DNA of 9,473 nucleotides, taken from contig SKOL01000110.1 of NCBI GenBank assembly GCA_007120055.1, forward strand, positions 1 to 9,473, in the 5' to 3' direction. Positions within the stretch are counted from its first letter, which is position 1. Each line of letters starts with the position of its first letter. Position numbers and translations under genes: made by a program. This document shows, piece by piece, positions 1 through 6,186 of the stretch. Below the pieces are notes generated by a model. The model saw nothing but the letters and a program-made list of their open reading frames with translations, had not been told where the DNA came from and did no database searches. The stretch comes from Anaerobacillus sp. Its GTDB lineage: Bacteria > Bacillota > Bacilli > Bacillales_H > Anaerobacillaceae.

Positions 1-9
1 GTTGAGTTG

Positions 10-45
10 TGGTGGACGTCGCTTCGTAGCTGCCTATCTCAAATT
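10..45. repeat. Possible truncated copy of the CGTCGCTTCG repeat
   Basis: The ten bases CGTCGCTTCG at 17-26 recur exactly at 1271-1280 inside the degU-degV repeat block. In both places a CTAT-TC stretch follows shortly after (CTATCTC here, CTATTTC there), and an AT-rich run comes next. This suggests a diverged copy of the same intergenic repeat, cut by the window edge. The match is short, so chance similarity is possible. Confidence 0.3.
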
Positions 46-89
46 ATTATATTATTGTATACATTTGCTAGGCAAGACTCACGTTTAAT

Positions 90-122
90 AAAAAATGGAG
101 TAGAAGCCAACAGGTTCTACTC
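90..122 (-). terminator. Rho-independent terminator downstream of degV
   Basis: GAGTAGAA (98-105) and TTCTACTC (115-122) form a perfect 8-bp stem, and a CC/GG pair with one bulged base can extend it around a short loop. Read leftward, the stem is followed by CA and then six T residues (complement of 90-95), the classic intrinsic terminator layout. Read rightward it is followed by ACATTTTT, so it may also stop transcription entering from the left. It lies about 130 bp past the degV stop and plausibly ends the degSU-degV transcript. Confidence 0.75.
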
Positions 123-214
123 ACATTTTTCCTCACCTTATGGTGTGCTTTTATACTAAGGACTAAGCTACAGCTAGGAATAAGTTAAAATACCCAAACC
201 AAGCAAAGCTCAAG

Positions 215-258
215 CAATTTTAAATTCTAAATTTTCAATTGTGAATTAAATTAACAAT
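215..258. repeat. AT-rich AATTT/CAATTGTGAATT repeat at the degV 3' end
   Basis: This stretch is made of overlapping AATTTTA, AAATTTTCAATTG and GTGAATT words. On the minus strand it starts with the degV stop codon as TAATTTA and carries ATTCACAATTG. These words match the repeat block at 1225-1386, including the TAATTTA that starts at the degU stop codon. It is probably the same family of short dispersed intergenic repeat, but it is too AT-rich for chance overlap to be excluded by eye. Confidence 0.45.
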
Positions 259-1096
259 TAAACCATCCAACTCCAAGGCTGCCCTCGCCGAGGTGAGTGC
301 CGATGACTGGGCCGAAGTAGCTGACGGTAACATTGGCATGTGGATATTTATCTTGGATTTCACTTGCAAGTTGTTCTGCTTTTTCTTCGCGATTGGCGTG
401 GATGACGACGATTTGAATTGGGTTTCCTTTTGATGCATCTTCGTCTAGTAAGCTTAAAATGCGATTTAAGGCTTTTTTCGCTGTTCTAACTTTTTCAAAA
501 GGGACGATTTTTCCGTCTTCAAAATGCAGAACTGGCTTCACTTGCAGTAAGCTACCAACGAAAAGTTGGGCGCCATTTAAGCGTCCTCCGCGGTGTAAAT
601 GACTTAAGTCGTCTGCCATAAAATAAGCACGAACGTTTTGTTTCATTTCTGTAAGTCGATCGATAATTTCAGGGGCTGTTTTCCCTGCTTTCGCTAGCTT
701 GGCAGCTTCAAGGACGAAATATCCTTGTGGCATGCAGCTAATTTCAGAATCAAACGGAAACACTTCTACGCCTTCAACCATATCACCGGCTGCGACAGCG
801 GATTGATACGTCCCACTAATTTGACTCGAAAGGTGAATAGAAATAATTTGATCATGATCTTTTGCTAATCGCTCAAACTCTATACCAAATAATCCAATTG
901 CCGGTTGTGATGTTTTTGGTAGCTGCTCGGCATTTTTCATCATTTCATAAAAATCAGAAGCTGTAATTTCAACTTCTTCTTTATATGATTCGTTTCCAAA
1001 CACTACGTTTAAAGGAACCATTGTTATTCCATGTTCATCTCTGACTGACTGTGGAATATAAGCCGTACTATCAGTTACGATGGCAATTTTACTCAT
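251..1096 (-). CDS. degV: DegV family fatty-acid-binding protein
   Basis: Complete 281-residue DegV protein, the usual family length. DegV proteins bind a long-chain fatty acid between two alpha/beta domains; FakB members present it to the kinase FakA for phosphorylation, but whether this copy does so cannot be told from sequence. Visible family motifs are the N-terminal VTDSTAYIP (7-15), TSQPA (62-66), HLSSQISGTYQSA (88-100), DDLSHLHRGGRL (162-173), GSLLQVKPVLH (181-191) and the C-terminal GPVIGTHLGEGSLGVGW (262-278). The ATG at 1096 has GAGGAAA about five bases upstream. The gene follows degS-degU in the same direction as in B. subtilis, where the name comes from position rather than a proven regulatory role. 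The 287-bp gap to degU is filled with repeats, so it may be read through from degU or have its own weak promoter. The stop codon abuts an AT-rich repeat. Confidence 0.93.
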   Translation of the reverse strand: MSKIAIVTDSTAYIPQSVRDEHGITMVPLNVVFGNESYKEEVEITASDFYEMMKNAEQLPKTSQPAIGLFGIEFERLAKDHDQIISIHLSSQISGTYQSAVAAGDMVEGVEVFPFDSEISCMPQGYFVLEAAKLAKAGKTAPEIIDRLTEMKQNVRAYFMADDLSHLHRGGRLNGAQLFVGSLLQVKPVLHFEDGKIVPFEKVRTAKKALNRILSLLDEDASKGNPIQIVVIHANREEKAEQLASEIQDKYPHANVTVSYFGPVIGTHLGEGSLGVGWFNC

Positions 1097-1132
1097 CTTG
1101 TTTCCTCGCTTTTTCTCTTTTTAATTTAGGAA

Positions 1133-1158
1133 GAGCTTGTACGCATTTGCACAAGCCC
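1133..1158 (-). other. Hairpin in the degU-degV gap
   Basis: GAGCTTGTAC (1133-1142) and GCACAAGCCC (1149-1158) pair as a ten-base stem, with two G-T wobbles, around a six-base loop. Neither strand has a proper T run after it: the minus strand continues TTCCTAAATTAAAA. It could be a weak degU terminator or attenuator, or structure in the degV leader, since it ends 36 bases before the degV start. The hairpin is seen directly; a function is not. Confidence 0.4.
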
Positions 1159-1224
1159 TCATTGTCGATATTCGTTTATCTCTATAGTTTATAGTACCAA
1201 GAACTCTGTTAAAAAGTCCACAAC

Positions 1225-1386
1225 CTATTTAATGTAAAATTTACAATTCAAAATTCACAATTGTTGATAGCGTCGCTTCGAAGTGACACTATTTCAATGT
1301 GAAATTTACAATTCAAAATCCACAATTGTTGATAGTAACACTTCGAAGCTTCACCCTCATAATTTTAAATTATGAATTGTAAATTA
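1225..1386. repeat. Tandem AT-rich repeat block between degU and degV
   Basis: Two direct copies about 64 bp apart begin at 1225 and 1289. They share CTATTT, AATGT(A/G)AAATTTACAATTC, CACAATTGTTGATAG and CTTCGAAG with only scattered differences. Each carries a near-palindrome centred on TTCGAA, for example GTCGCTTCGAAGTGAC at 1273-1288. A third, partial copy in opposite orientation (about 1358-1386) reads TTTACAATTCATAATTT on the minus strand and runs into the degU stop codon. No open frame is present. The block looks like a cluster of a short dispersed intergenic repeat. Confidence 0.7.
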
Positions 1387-2085
1387 TCTCACCATCACCC
1401 AACCATTTTTAATCGCCTCAACAACGGCTTGAGTACGGTCGTTAACGCTCATTTTTTGTAAAATATTACTAACGTGGTTTTTCACAGTTTTTTCACTAAT
1501 GAATAAAATTTCACCGATGGAGCGGTTGCTTTTTCCGTCCGTCATAAGTTGCAGCACTTCGCACTCGCGACGCGTCAAAATATGTAACGGTTTACGGAAT
1601 TCAACTTCACGATAGCCAATTTCAGCTTCTGGTTTGTCGTCGTTTGCTAAGCGGCGGTATTCATTAATTAAGTTATGAGTCACTTTCGGATGAATGTATG
1701 CTCCTCCATCCGCGACAACTTTGACTGCTTCTATTAAAGAATCGGCGTCCATTTCTTTTAATAGATAGCCTGCAGCTCCTGTTTTTAACACGTGCGTCAC
1801 ATATGTTTCGTCGTCATGGATCGAAAGAATCAAAACTTTCACGTCTGGGTATTGTGCAATCAGTTGACGCGTTGCTTCTACCCCATTCACTTTTGGCATA
1901 TTGATATCCATTAAAATGACGTCAGGTTGATGCTGTTCGACGAGTTGAGTGGCGACCGAACCGTCATCACCTTCAGCGACTACGTCAAAGTTATTTTCCA
2001 TCGCTAAAATTCGCTTTACACCTTCACGAAAAAGTTGGTGATCGTCGATAATGACGATTTTAATCGTTTTATCTTGTGCGTTCAT
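1384..2085 (-). CDS. degU: Two-component response regulator DegU
   Basis: Complete 233-residue NarL/FixJ-type regulator. The receiver domain (about 9-124) has the acidic pocket D14-D15, the phosphoacceptor D60 in ILMDINMP, S88 in LILSIHDD and K110 in [15 protein letters not shown]. The C-terminal LuxR-type helix-turn-helix domain (about 168-231) has [31 protein letters not shown] and [10 protein letters not shown]. Similarity to B. subtilis DegU is very high from memory, with D60 matching its D56. The family is phosphorylated by DegS and binds DNA to control secreted enzymes, motility, competence and biofilm genes. The ATG at 2085 has a near-perfect AAGGAGGA at 2092-2099. Only 17 bp separate it from degS, so the two are co-transcribed. 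The linker around 145-165 is the least conserved part. The stop codon overlaps an AT-rich repeat. Confidence 0.97.
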   Translation of the reverse strand: MNAQDKTIKIVIIDDHQLFREGVKRILAMENNFDVVAEGDDGSVATQLVEQHQPDVILMDINMPKVNGVEATRQLIAQYPDVKVLILSIHDDETYVTHVLKTGAAGYLLKEMDADSLIEAVKVVADGGAYIHPKVTHNLINEYRRLANDDKPEAEIGYREVEFRKPLHILTRRECEVLQLMTDGKSNRSIGEILFISEKTVKNHVSNILQKMSVNDRTQAVVEAIKNGWVMVR

Positions 2086-2102
2086 TTTAAATCCTCCTTA
2101 AT

Positions 2103-3230
2103 TTATGCATGAATTGGGATCATTAACATAATGAGCGTCCCTTTGTTTATTTTTGAATCAACCCTCATTTCACCTTTCAGCATATTGACTCGTTCTTTCA
2201 TGCCTAGTAATCCGAAAGCACCTTCTTTTTTCTCGTTTTGGTCAAAGCCTTTACCGTCATCTTTAATAATGACCGTAATTTTCGTTGCCTTTATTTCCGT
2301 TTTCACTTGAACTTCGCGTGGGTTAGCATGCTTGAACGCATTTTGGACAGCTTCTTGTACAAAACGGAAAACAGCAATTTCCAACGTTGAAGGCAGTCGT
2401 TCTTCTTTACCTAGATTTCGGAAGATGATTTCCATTCCGCTATGTTCTTGAAAGTTTTTCAAGTATTTACTAAGAGTAGGGATTAACCCTAAGTCATCAA
2501 GTGCCATAGGGCGAAGGTCGTAAATAATTCGTCTCACTTCGGATAATGAGCTTTTCACCATTCCTCTTAAATCACGAATTTCTTTTAAGGCATCTTCAAC
2601 GCCATTTTCTCGGTATATACGTTCGACGAGTTCCGAACGTAATAGAACATTAGCCATCATTTGCGCTGGGCCGTCATGAATTTCTCTTGAAACGCGCTTT
2701 CGCTCTTCTTCTTGTGCCTCAATAATTTTCAAACCGAATTCTTGCATTTCCATGGCATCTTCAATCATATTATTGACTTGTTGAAGGTCACTCGTTAAGT
2801 AGTTTAACACTACTGTAATTTGACCGACTAACGCTTCTGCCTTTTTTATCGTATCTTGGATTGCCACTAAACGGCGTTCGATATGATCGCGTCGCTGCCT
2901 TAATTGTTGTTCTTCTTGGCGGAGGAGCGCTAGTTTTGTTTGAAAGTTATTCGCTTGCTCATAAGCGTCGCGAACTTCTTCGTCTGTGTATTTATCAAAA
3001 TGTTTACTTACCTCAGATAATCGATTGCGCGCAAATCTAGCAAAACGTTCGGTTTTATCGTAATTATCGATCACGTTCGCTACTTTCATTTGCACGTCGG
3101 CTAGTTCAATTTGTAGTTGAGCGTACTCATTCCGGGACTGCTCGGTGATTTCAAACACTTGCTCTTTACTGTTACTAACCGTTTCGATCATCTTGCTTAA
3201 AATTTCATCTAACATTGTTTTATTCGACAT
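2103..3230 (-). CDS. degS: Cytoplasmic sensor histidine kinase DegS
   Basis: 375 residues from the chosen ATG. There is no membrane segment, as expected for DegS, which senses inside the cell and phosphorylates or dephosphorylates DegU. The N-terminal half (about 25-165) is a long charged coiled-coil sensor region. The dimerisation/phosphoacceptor segment has EEERKRVSREIHDGPAQ with H185. The HATPase domain shows the N box EAVQNAFKHA (293-302), G1 DDGKGFD (324-330) and G2 FGLLGMKER (339-347). ARNRLSEVS (67-75) is the segment that in B. subtilis holds Ser76, a reported serine-phosphorylation site; here it is S72. The frame stays open upstream to a TTG at 3260, but ATG 3230 has GGGGGA seven bases before it, and the ten extra residues (MSCTLKWGTK) do not look like DegS. 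It is first gene of the operon with degU. Confidence 0.96.
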   Translation of the reverse strand: MSNKTMLDEILSKMIETVSNSKEQVFEITEQSRNEYAQLQIELADVQMKVANVIDNYDKTERFARFARNRLSEVSKHFDKYTDEEVRDAYEQANNFQTKLALLRQEEQQLRQRRDHIERRLVAIQDTIKKAEALVGQITVVLNYLTSDLQQVNNMIEDAMEMQEFGLKIIEAQEEERKRVSREIHDGPAQMMANVLLRSELVERIYRENGVEDALKEIRDLRGMVKSSLSEVRRIIYDLRPMALDDLGLIPTLSKYLKNFQEHSGMEIIFRNLGKEERLPSTLEIAVFRFVQEAVQNAFKHANPREVQVKTEIKATKITVIIKDDGKGFDQNEKKEGAFGLLGMKERVNMLKGEMRVDSKINKGTLIMLMIPIHA

Positions 3231-3235
3231 TTTAG

Positions 3236-3241
3236 TCCCCC
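3236..3241 (-). promoter_or_regulatory. degS ribosome binding site that decides the start
   Basis: GGGGGA on the minus strand lies five bases upstream of ATG 3230. No Shine-Dalgarno sequence precedes the TTG at 3260, so the shorter DegS is preferred. The site is G-rich rather than the GGAGG used by degU, so it may be weaker. Confidence 0.7.
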
Positions 3242-3284
3242 ATTTTAATGTACAAGACAATACGAGTATAAAATAGAAACTAAG

Positions 3285-3304
3285 TACCTATTATTCTGTA
3301 GGTA
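3285..3304 (-). other. Small hairpin in the degS leader
   Basis: TACCTA (3285-3290) and TAGGTA (3299-3304) pair around an eight-base loop; flanking AAG and CTT can add pairs past two bulged bases. It would sit about 55 bases upstream of the degS start in a leader beginning near 3437. It could affect translation or mRNA stability, but nothing in the sequence shows that. Confidence 0.3.
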
Positions 3305-3349
3305 AACTTTACTAGTTGTTGATTTTAGGTTTTCATCGATTTGATTTTA

Positions 3350-3379
3350 TTGGCCGCGTCTTAGTAATTTTGGTATGAT
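3350..3379 (+). promoter_or_regulatory. Rightward promoter candidate upstream of yvyE
   Basis: TTGGCC (3350-3355), an 18-bp spacer and TATGAT (3374-3379) with an extended TGG before it. It is the best rightward vegetative-type promoter seen in the region. If used, the yvyE leader would be about 460 bases long and would include the whole palindromic element at 3639-3816. Confidence 0.35.
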
Positions 3380-3443
3380 CGCTGTGGACTATTGTCGGCT
3401 TAATTATTTAGAAAATCAAAATCTATTTTTGTCTATCACTACT

Positions 3444-3452
3444 ATTCTACCA
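3444..3452 (-). promoter_or_regulatory. Extended -10 promoter candidate for degSU
   Basis: The minus strand reads TATGGTAGAATAG, a TGnTAGAAT extended -10 for the vegetative sigma factor, without a good -35 at 16-18 bp. Transcription would start near 3437 and leave a leader of about 200 bases. The same TATGGTAGAAT string occurs upstream of the amidase gene. An alternative is TTGATT-17 bp-GACAAT nearer the gene (about 3391-3419). Confidence 0.4.
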
Positions 3453-3638
3453 TACTATTAGTGTTTAAATGTTTATTTACTAGGTTACAATTTAAGGGTT
3501 ATGTCACAAATATGTTACAATTGACTTGTCGTCCGCTGGTAAAAATTCACCTATAAATAGGCCTCCCATTACCCATACGTATTGATTTTTAAATTTAAGG
3601 GGGGCTTTCGGTGTATTTCTTTTTGGGTGTTGTGATGT

Positions 3639-3816
3639 CTTTAATGGTGTCTGACACCGCCCGTGGACAAATGCATGGTTTTGTCTTTTTAAGTGTCTAC
3701 TATGTAAATAAGATGCTACGGGAAAGTTCCCTTTCTTTAATTGAGCATTTCTTAGCAACTTATTTACTTTAATGTTGGAGAAAGTGAACTTTCTTTGGTG
3801 TCTGACACCATTAAAG
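3639..3816. repeat. Palindromic REP/MITE-like element with 20-bp inverted ends
   Basis: The ends CTTTAATGGTGTCTGACACC (3639-3658) and GGTGTCTGACACCATTAAAG (3797-3816) are inverted copies matching at 19 of 20 positions; the exception is the central base, and each is palindromic at GGTGTC(T)GACACC. Inside are two more inverted pairs: GTAAATAAGATGCTA (3704-3718) with TAGCAACTTATTTAC (3753-3767), one mismatch, and GAAAGTTCCCTTTC (3722-3735) with GAAAGTGAACTTTC (3780-3793), one mismatch and each self-palindromic. GACAAA (3666-3671) and TTTGTC (3680-3685) form a further small hairpin followed by five T residues. No transposase is encoded. The size and structure fit a non-autonomous mobile element such as a REP doublet. 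A GTGTC(T/A)GACAC core recurs at 6210-6295. No clear target-site duplication was seen. Confidence 0.75.
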
Positions 3817-3828
3817 GTGGGCACCTTT
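3813..3828. repeat. Short palindrome between the repeat element and yvyE
   Basis: AAAGGTGGGCACCTTT has perfect seven-base arms around GG. It overlaps the last bases of the element at 3639-3816 and ends six bases before the yvyE Shine-Dalgarno sequence (AAAGGAGG, 3834-3841). In RNA it would place a small stable hairpin just upstream of the ribosome binding site. Confidence 0.5.
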
Positions 3829-3848
3829 TAGCAAAAGGAGGAATTGAT

Positions 3849-4484
3849 ATGTTAGCGTCATATTTGACGGTTAAAGGGTATGGTGAACATGAAATTACGA
3901 TACAAAAGTCGCGGTTTATTGCTTACATAGAACGGGTTACTACGGAAGAAGAGGCTCAAGCATTTATTGAAAAAATTAAAAAGAAGCATTGGGATGCTGC
4001 TCATAATTGTTCGGCTTATATGATTGGTGAACGGGATCAAATTCAAAAAGCAAATGATGATGGTGAGCCGAGTGGAACGGCAGGTGTACCGATGCTTGAG
4101 GTGCTTAAAAAACGTGGTCTAAAAGATACGGTCGTTGTTGTTACGCGTTATTTCGGTGGGATTAAACTTGGCGCTGGTGGCTTAATTCGTGCTTACGGGA
4201 GTGCAACGAGCGAAGGGTTAAACGAAACTGGGATTGTTGAACGTAAGTTAATGCAAATTTTTAAAACGACAGTTGATTATACGTGGCTCGGCAAGCTTGA
4301 AAATGAACTACGTTCGTCCCGTTATCTTATTAAAGAGATCCATTACTTAGAACAAGTTGAAATTGAAACGTATGTTGCCAGTGGTGAGGAAGAAGCGTTT
4401 ACTGCCTGGATGACCGACTTAACGAACGGACAAGCGGAAATAGCGAAAGGTGAACAGGAGTATTTGGAGGAAGAGGCTGGGTAG
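3849..4484 (+). CDS. yvyE: YvyE, YigZ/IMPACT family protein
   Basis: 211-residue member of the UPF0029/YigZ/IMPACT family. The N-terminal domain (about 15-125) carries KSRFIAY (20-26), AHNCSAYMIG (51-60), DDGEPSGTAGVPML (70-83) and TRYFGGIKLGAGGLIRAYG (99-117), the family signature. The C-terminal part (about 138-200) corresponds to the small DUF1949-type domain. Eukaryotic IMPACT modulates translation-stress signalling; the bacterial role is not established and none is claimed here. The start is ATG 3849 with AAAGGAGG at 3834-3841. The frame runs back to a TTG at 3795, but those extra codons lie in the palindromic repeat element. The gene is divergent from degS and converges on the carboxypeptidase gene. 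No strong intrinsic terminator is visible in the 73 bp after it. Confidence 0.95.
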   Translation: MLASYLTVKGYGEHEITIQKSRFIAYIERVTTEEEAQAFIEKIKKKHWDAAHNCSAYMIGERDQIQKANDDGEPSGTAGVPMLEVLKKRGLKDTVVVVTRYFGGIKLGAGGLIRAYGSATSEGLNETGIVERKLMQIFKTTVDYTWLGKLENELRSSRYLIKEIHYLEQVEIETYVASGEEEAFTAWMTDLTNGQAEIAKGEQEYLEEEAG

Positions 4485-4557
4485 TTGAGTATTGAGCTTC
4501 TAGCCTCCTTACCCCTCGTTCTGTTACTCCCCTCAAATTAAAGATAAAGCTACCTCT
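4485..4557. other. Convergent gap between yvyE and the carboxypeptidase
   Basis: 73 bp between two stop codons. GAGGCT (4473-4478, within the yvyE end) and AGCCTC (4502-4507) could pair over a long loop, but no T run follows on either strand. No convincing intrinsic terminator is present for either gene. Confidence 0.4.
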
Positions 4558-6033
4558 CTAGTCACTAGCTCCTGTATTTTCCACGCCTGCTACTTCAACT
4601 TTACTGAGCTCTGTATCTACTGCATCTACACTATTATGAAAGGTTTTCACCATATGGTAGGCAATCCATGGTGACTTGTACGGAACAAAGAGTTGCCCTT
4701 GATGTCGAAAAAAGTGTTTATTCGGTACGTACATTTGATCAAGCATAAACATCAATCTTGTATCACGGACTTTTTCATTTTTATGAGCCTCTTTATGAGC
4801 CACAAAAGCATCTAAAGGAAAGTAAATCTCGTTATCAACGTTTATTAACTGATCAAACATCATTTCTTCACCATTTAACATCACAGAATAAGTCTCCCTT
4901 AATACGTCTGCCCGCACCTTTCGTTCTTCATCATAAGCACTGCGCATTTCAACCGCACGTTCAATGAGCCGCTCTGTATCATTATAGCGAGCATGGCGAT
5001 CGCCTTTTAAGATGACGGTAATATATTTATAGCCTTCTTCCTCGGCAAAGCTTACTAATGTATGCCCTGATGGGGTTGTAAATCCCGTTTTTCCTCCGAT
5101 GACTTTGTATGAATAGTACGGTGAGTTTTGATTAAGATGTTCGTTGGTTGCACGCCAAGTTCTTGTAACAGTACTGTCATTGCTATTTTTATAAGTGGCT
5201 TCATAACTAAATGTACTTACAAGCGGATAAAAGTGCTCTTTTTTTGAAGCGACATACGAAATTTTCGCTAAATCTAGTGCTGTCGTAAATTGCTTCTCAT
5301 CGTGATAGCCGTGCGAATTGACAAAGTTTGTATTTATCGCGCCTATTTCTACTGCTTTTTCATTCATCATTGTTGCAAATTTTTCTTCTGAGCCTGCAAT
5401 ATGAACAGCAATTGCTAAAGCTGCATCATTTCCAGAAGGAAGCATCATCGCATATAAAAGTTGTTTTAGCGTCAAAACATCACCGGGACGTATTTTTGCT
5501 TTTGAGCTATTCGATGGAATTGTTGTCACTTCCTCACTTACCGTCACCAAGTCTTCTAAATTACCGTACTCTAAAGCAACTAATGCCGTCATGATCTTAG
5601 TAGTGCTGGCAGGATAGAGCTTTTCTTCCTTATTTTTTGAAAATAAAACGTGTTTAGGTGAATCTTCAATAATTATTGCTGCATATGCATCAACAACTTC
5701 ATCAAATACGATCTCAACTTTATAAGAAATCGCTTCTGCAGTCTTTAACCCGAGTCGAAAAAGTTGTTCTTCTTCAATCTCAAGTGTGATCACATCTTCC
5801 GAAAAATTGACCTCACTCCCTAAAAAATGAGCTAACCCATTGATATGAATGTACTTAGCTTCATTAACTGTTACCGTCCCTCTCTCTATCATTACTGAAT
5901 CATTAATAAGAAGTGGCTCATGATAGACCATGAATTTTGTCATCTCTACTGATTTTGCTTCAATACTTTTTATTCCTTGAGATCCTACGTTTATGACCAA
6001 TATGATAATAAAGCTAATAACTATTTTCGTCAT
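4558..6033 (-). CDS. Secreted D-alanyl-D-alanine carboxypeptidase (peptidase S11)
   Basis: 491-residue exported penicillin-binding protein of the PBP5 family, which removes the terminal D-Ala from peptidoglycan pentapeptides outside the membrane. Residues 1-26 are a signal peptide (hydrophobic VISFIIILVINVG, likely cut after SIEA). The catalytic domain (about 115-365) has S143-T-T-K146, S200-G-N202 and K315-T-G317. Residues about 35-90 resemble the copper amine oxidase N-terminal-like (stalk) fold of Firmicute surface proteins (LLINDS, YIHINGLAHFLGSEV, VITLEI). Residues about 380-465 look like a second such region (VMLNGEEM, IYFPLDAF, QLFVPYKSPWIAY). There is no usual PBP5 C-terminal amphipathic anchor, so it may be released or wall-held. 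ATG 6033 is preferred because GAGGGA lies just upstream; GTG 6051 and ATG 6045 lack a properly spaced site. Confidence 0.9.
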   Translation of the reverse strand: MTKIVISFIIILVINVGSQGIKSIEAKSVEMTKFMVYHEPLLINDSVMIERGTVTVNEAKYIHINGLAHFLGSEVNFSEDVITLEIEEEQLFRLGLKTAEAISYKVEIVFDEVVDAYAAIIIEDSPKHVLFSKNKEEKLYPASTTKIMTALVALEYGNLEDLVTVSEEVTTIPSNSSKAKIRPGDVLTLKQLLYAMMLPSGNDAALAIAVHIAGSEEKFATMMNEKAVEIGAINTNFVNSHGYHDEKQFTTALDLAKISYVASKKEHFYPLVSTFSYEATYKNSNDSTVTRTWRATNEHLNQNSPYYSYKVIGGKTGFTTPSGHTLVSFAEEEGYKYITVILKGDRHARYNDTERLIERAVEMRSAYDEERKVRADVLRETYSVMLNGEEMMFDQLINVDNEIYFPLDAFVAHKEAHKNEKVRDTRLMFMLDQMYVPNKHFFRHQGQLFVPYKSPWIAYHMVKTFHNSVDAVDTELSKVEVAGVENTGASD

Positions 6034-6151
6034 TAGGTCCCTCATCTCCACAATAGTAGTTTATACAATGTATGCTCTTTATTAAGGAGATATGTGAAAA
6101 AATGATAGACGAATTCATAGAGTTACTATATAGTCATTTAATTAAACGTTC

Positions 6152-6179
6152 ATCATAAAATACAATGCTGAATATTCAA
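6152..6179 (-). promoter_or_regulatory. Vegetative-type promoter for the carboxypeptidase gene
   Basis: The minus strand reads TTGAAT (6174-6179), a 16-bp spacer, then TATGAT (6152-6157), close to the housekeeping consensus. Transcription would start near 6145, leaving a leader of about 110 bases. It lies just downstream of the composite hairpin at 6187-6313, which would insulate it from the genes upstream. No clear sporulation sigma-factor promoter was seen. Confidence 0.5.
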
Positions 6180-6186
6180 TGAATCA

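Larger units (their letters stand above)
3231..3848. other. Divergent degS / yvyE intergenic region
   Basis: Some 618 bp without a convincing gene. From left to right it holds the degS leader with a small hairpin (3285-3304), promoter candidates for both directions (3350-3379 rightward, 3444-3452 leftward), a featureless stretch to about 3638 apart from the palindrome CCTATAAATAGG near 3550, and a palindromic repeat element (3639-3816) that ends near the yvyE ribosome binding site. A minus-strand open frame (3504-3824) mostly reads through the repeat and is not accepted as a gene. Confidence 0.7.

Noticed and set aside
1188..1193. TATAAA on the minus strand as a degV promoter -10
   Set aside because: No acceptable -35 at 16-18 bp, so a separate degV promoter is not supported.
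3391..3400. Sigma-D-like -10 GCCGACAAT on the minus strand upstream of degS
   Set aside because: No TAAA-type -35 at about 15 bp; the only TAAA is seven bases away.
3375..3461. Plus-strand 28-codon frame beginning MIAVDYCRLNY
   Set aside because: No Shine-Dalgarno sequence, overlaps promoter candidates on both strands, and the composition is ordinary for AT-rich intergenic DNA.
3504..3824. Minus-strand open frame of 106 codons in the degS-yvyE gap
   Set aside because: Most of it reads through the palindromic element, including both inverted ends, and no good ribosome binding site precedes its start. A stretch near its end (VMGGLFIGEFLPADDK) looks protein-like but matches nothing I recognise, so it is at most a remnant.
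4473..4507. GAGGCT/AGCCTC hairpin as a yvyE terminator
   Set aside because: The loop is over 20 bases, the stem is only six, it overlaps the coding end, and no T run follows.
4758..5594. Plus-strand open frames of 69 and 88 codons inside the carboxypeptidase gene
   Set aside because: They are antisense to a clearly coding region, lack ribosome binding sites and have no family features.
6102..6158. Plus-strand 18-codon frame (MIDEFIELLYSHLIKRSS) after an AAGGAG
   Set aside because: Spacing to the AAGGAG is about 12 bases, a GTG-initiated three-codon frame lies in between, and it overlaps the best carboxypeptidase promoter on the other strand. Probably chance.
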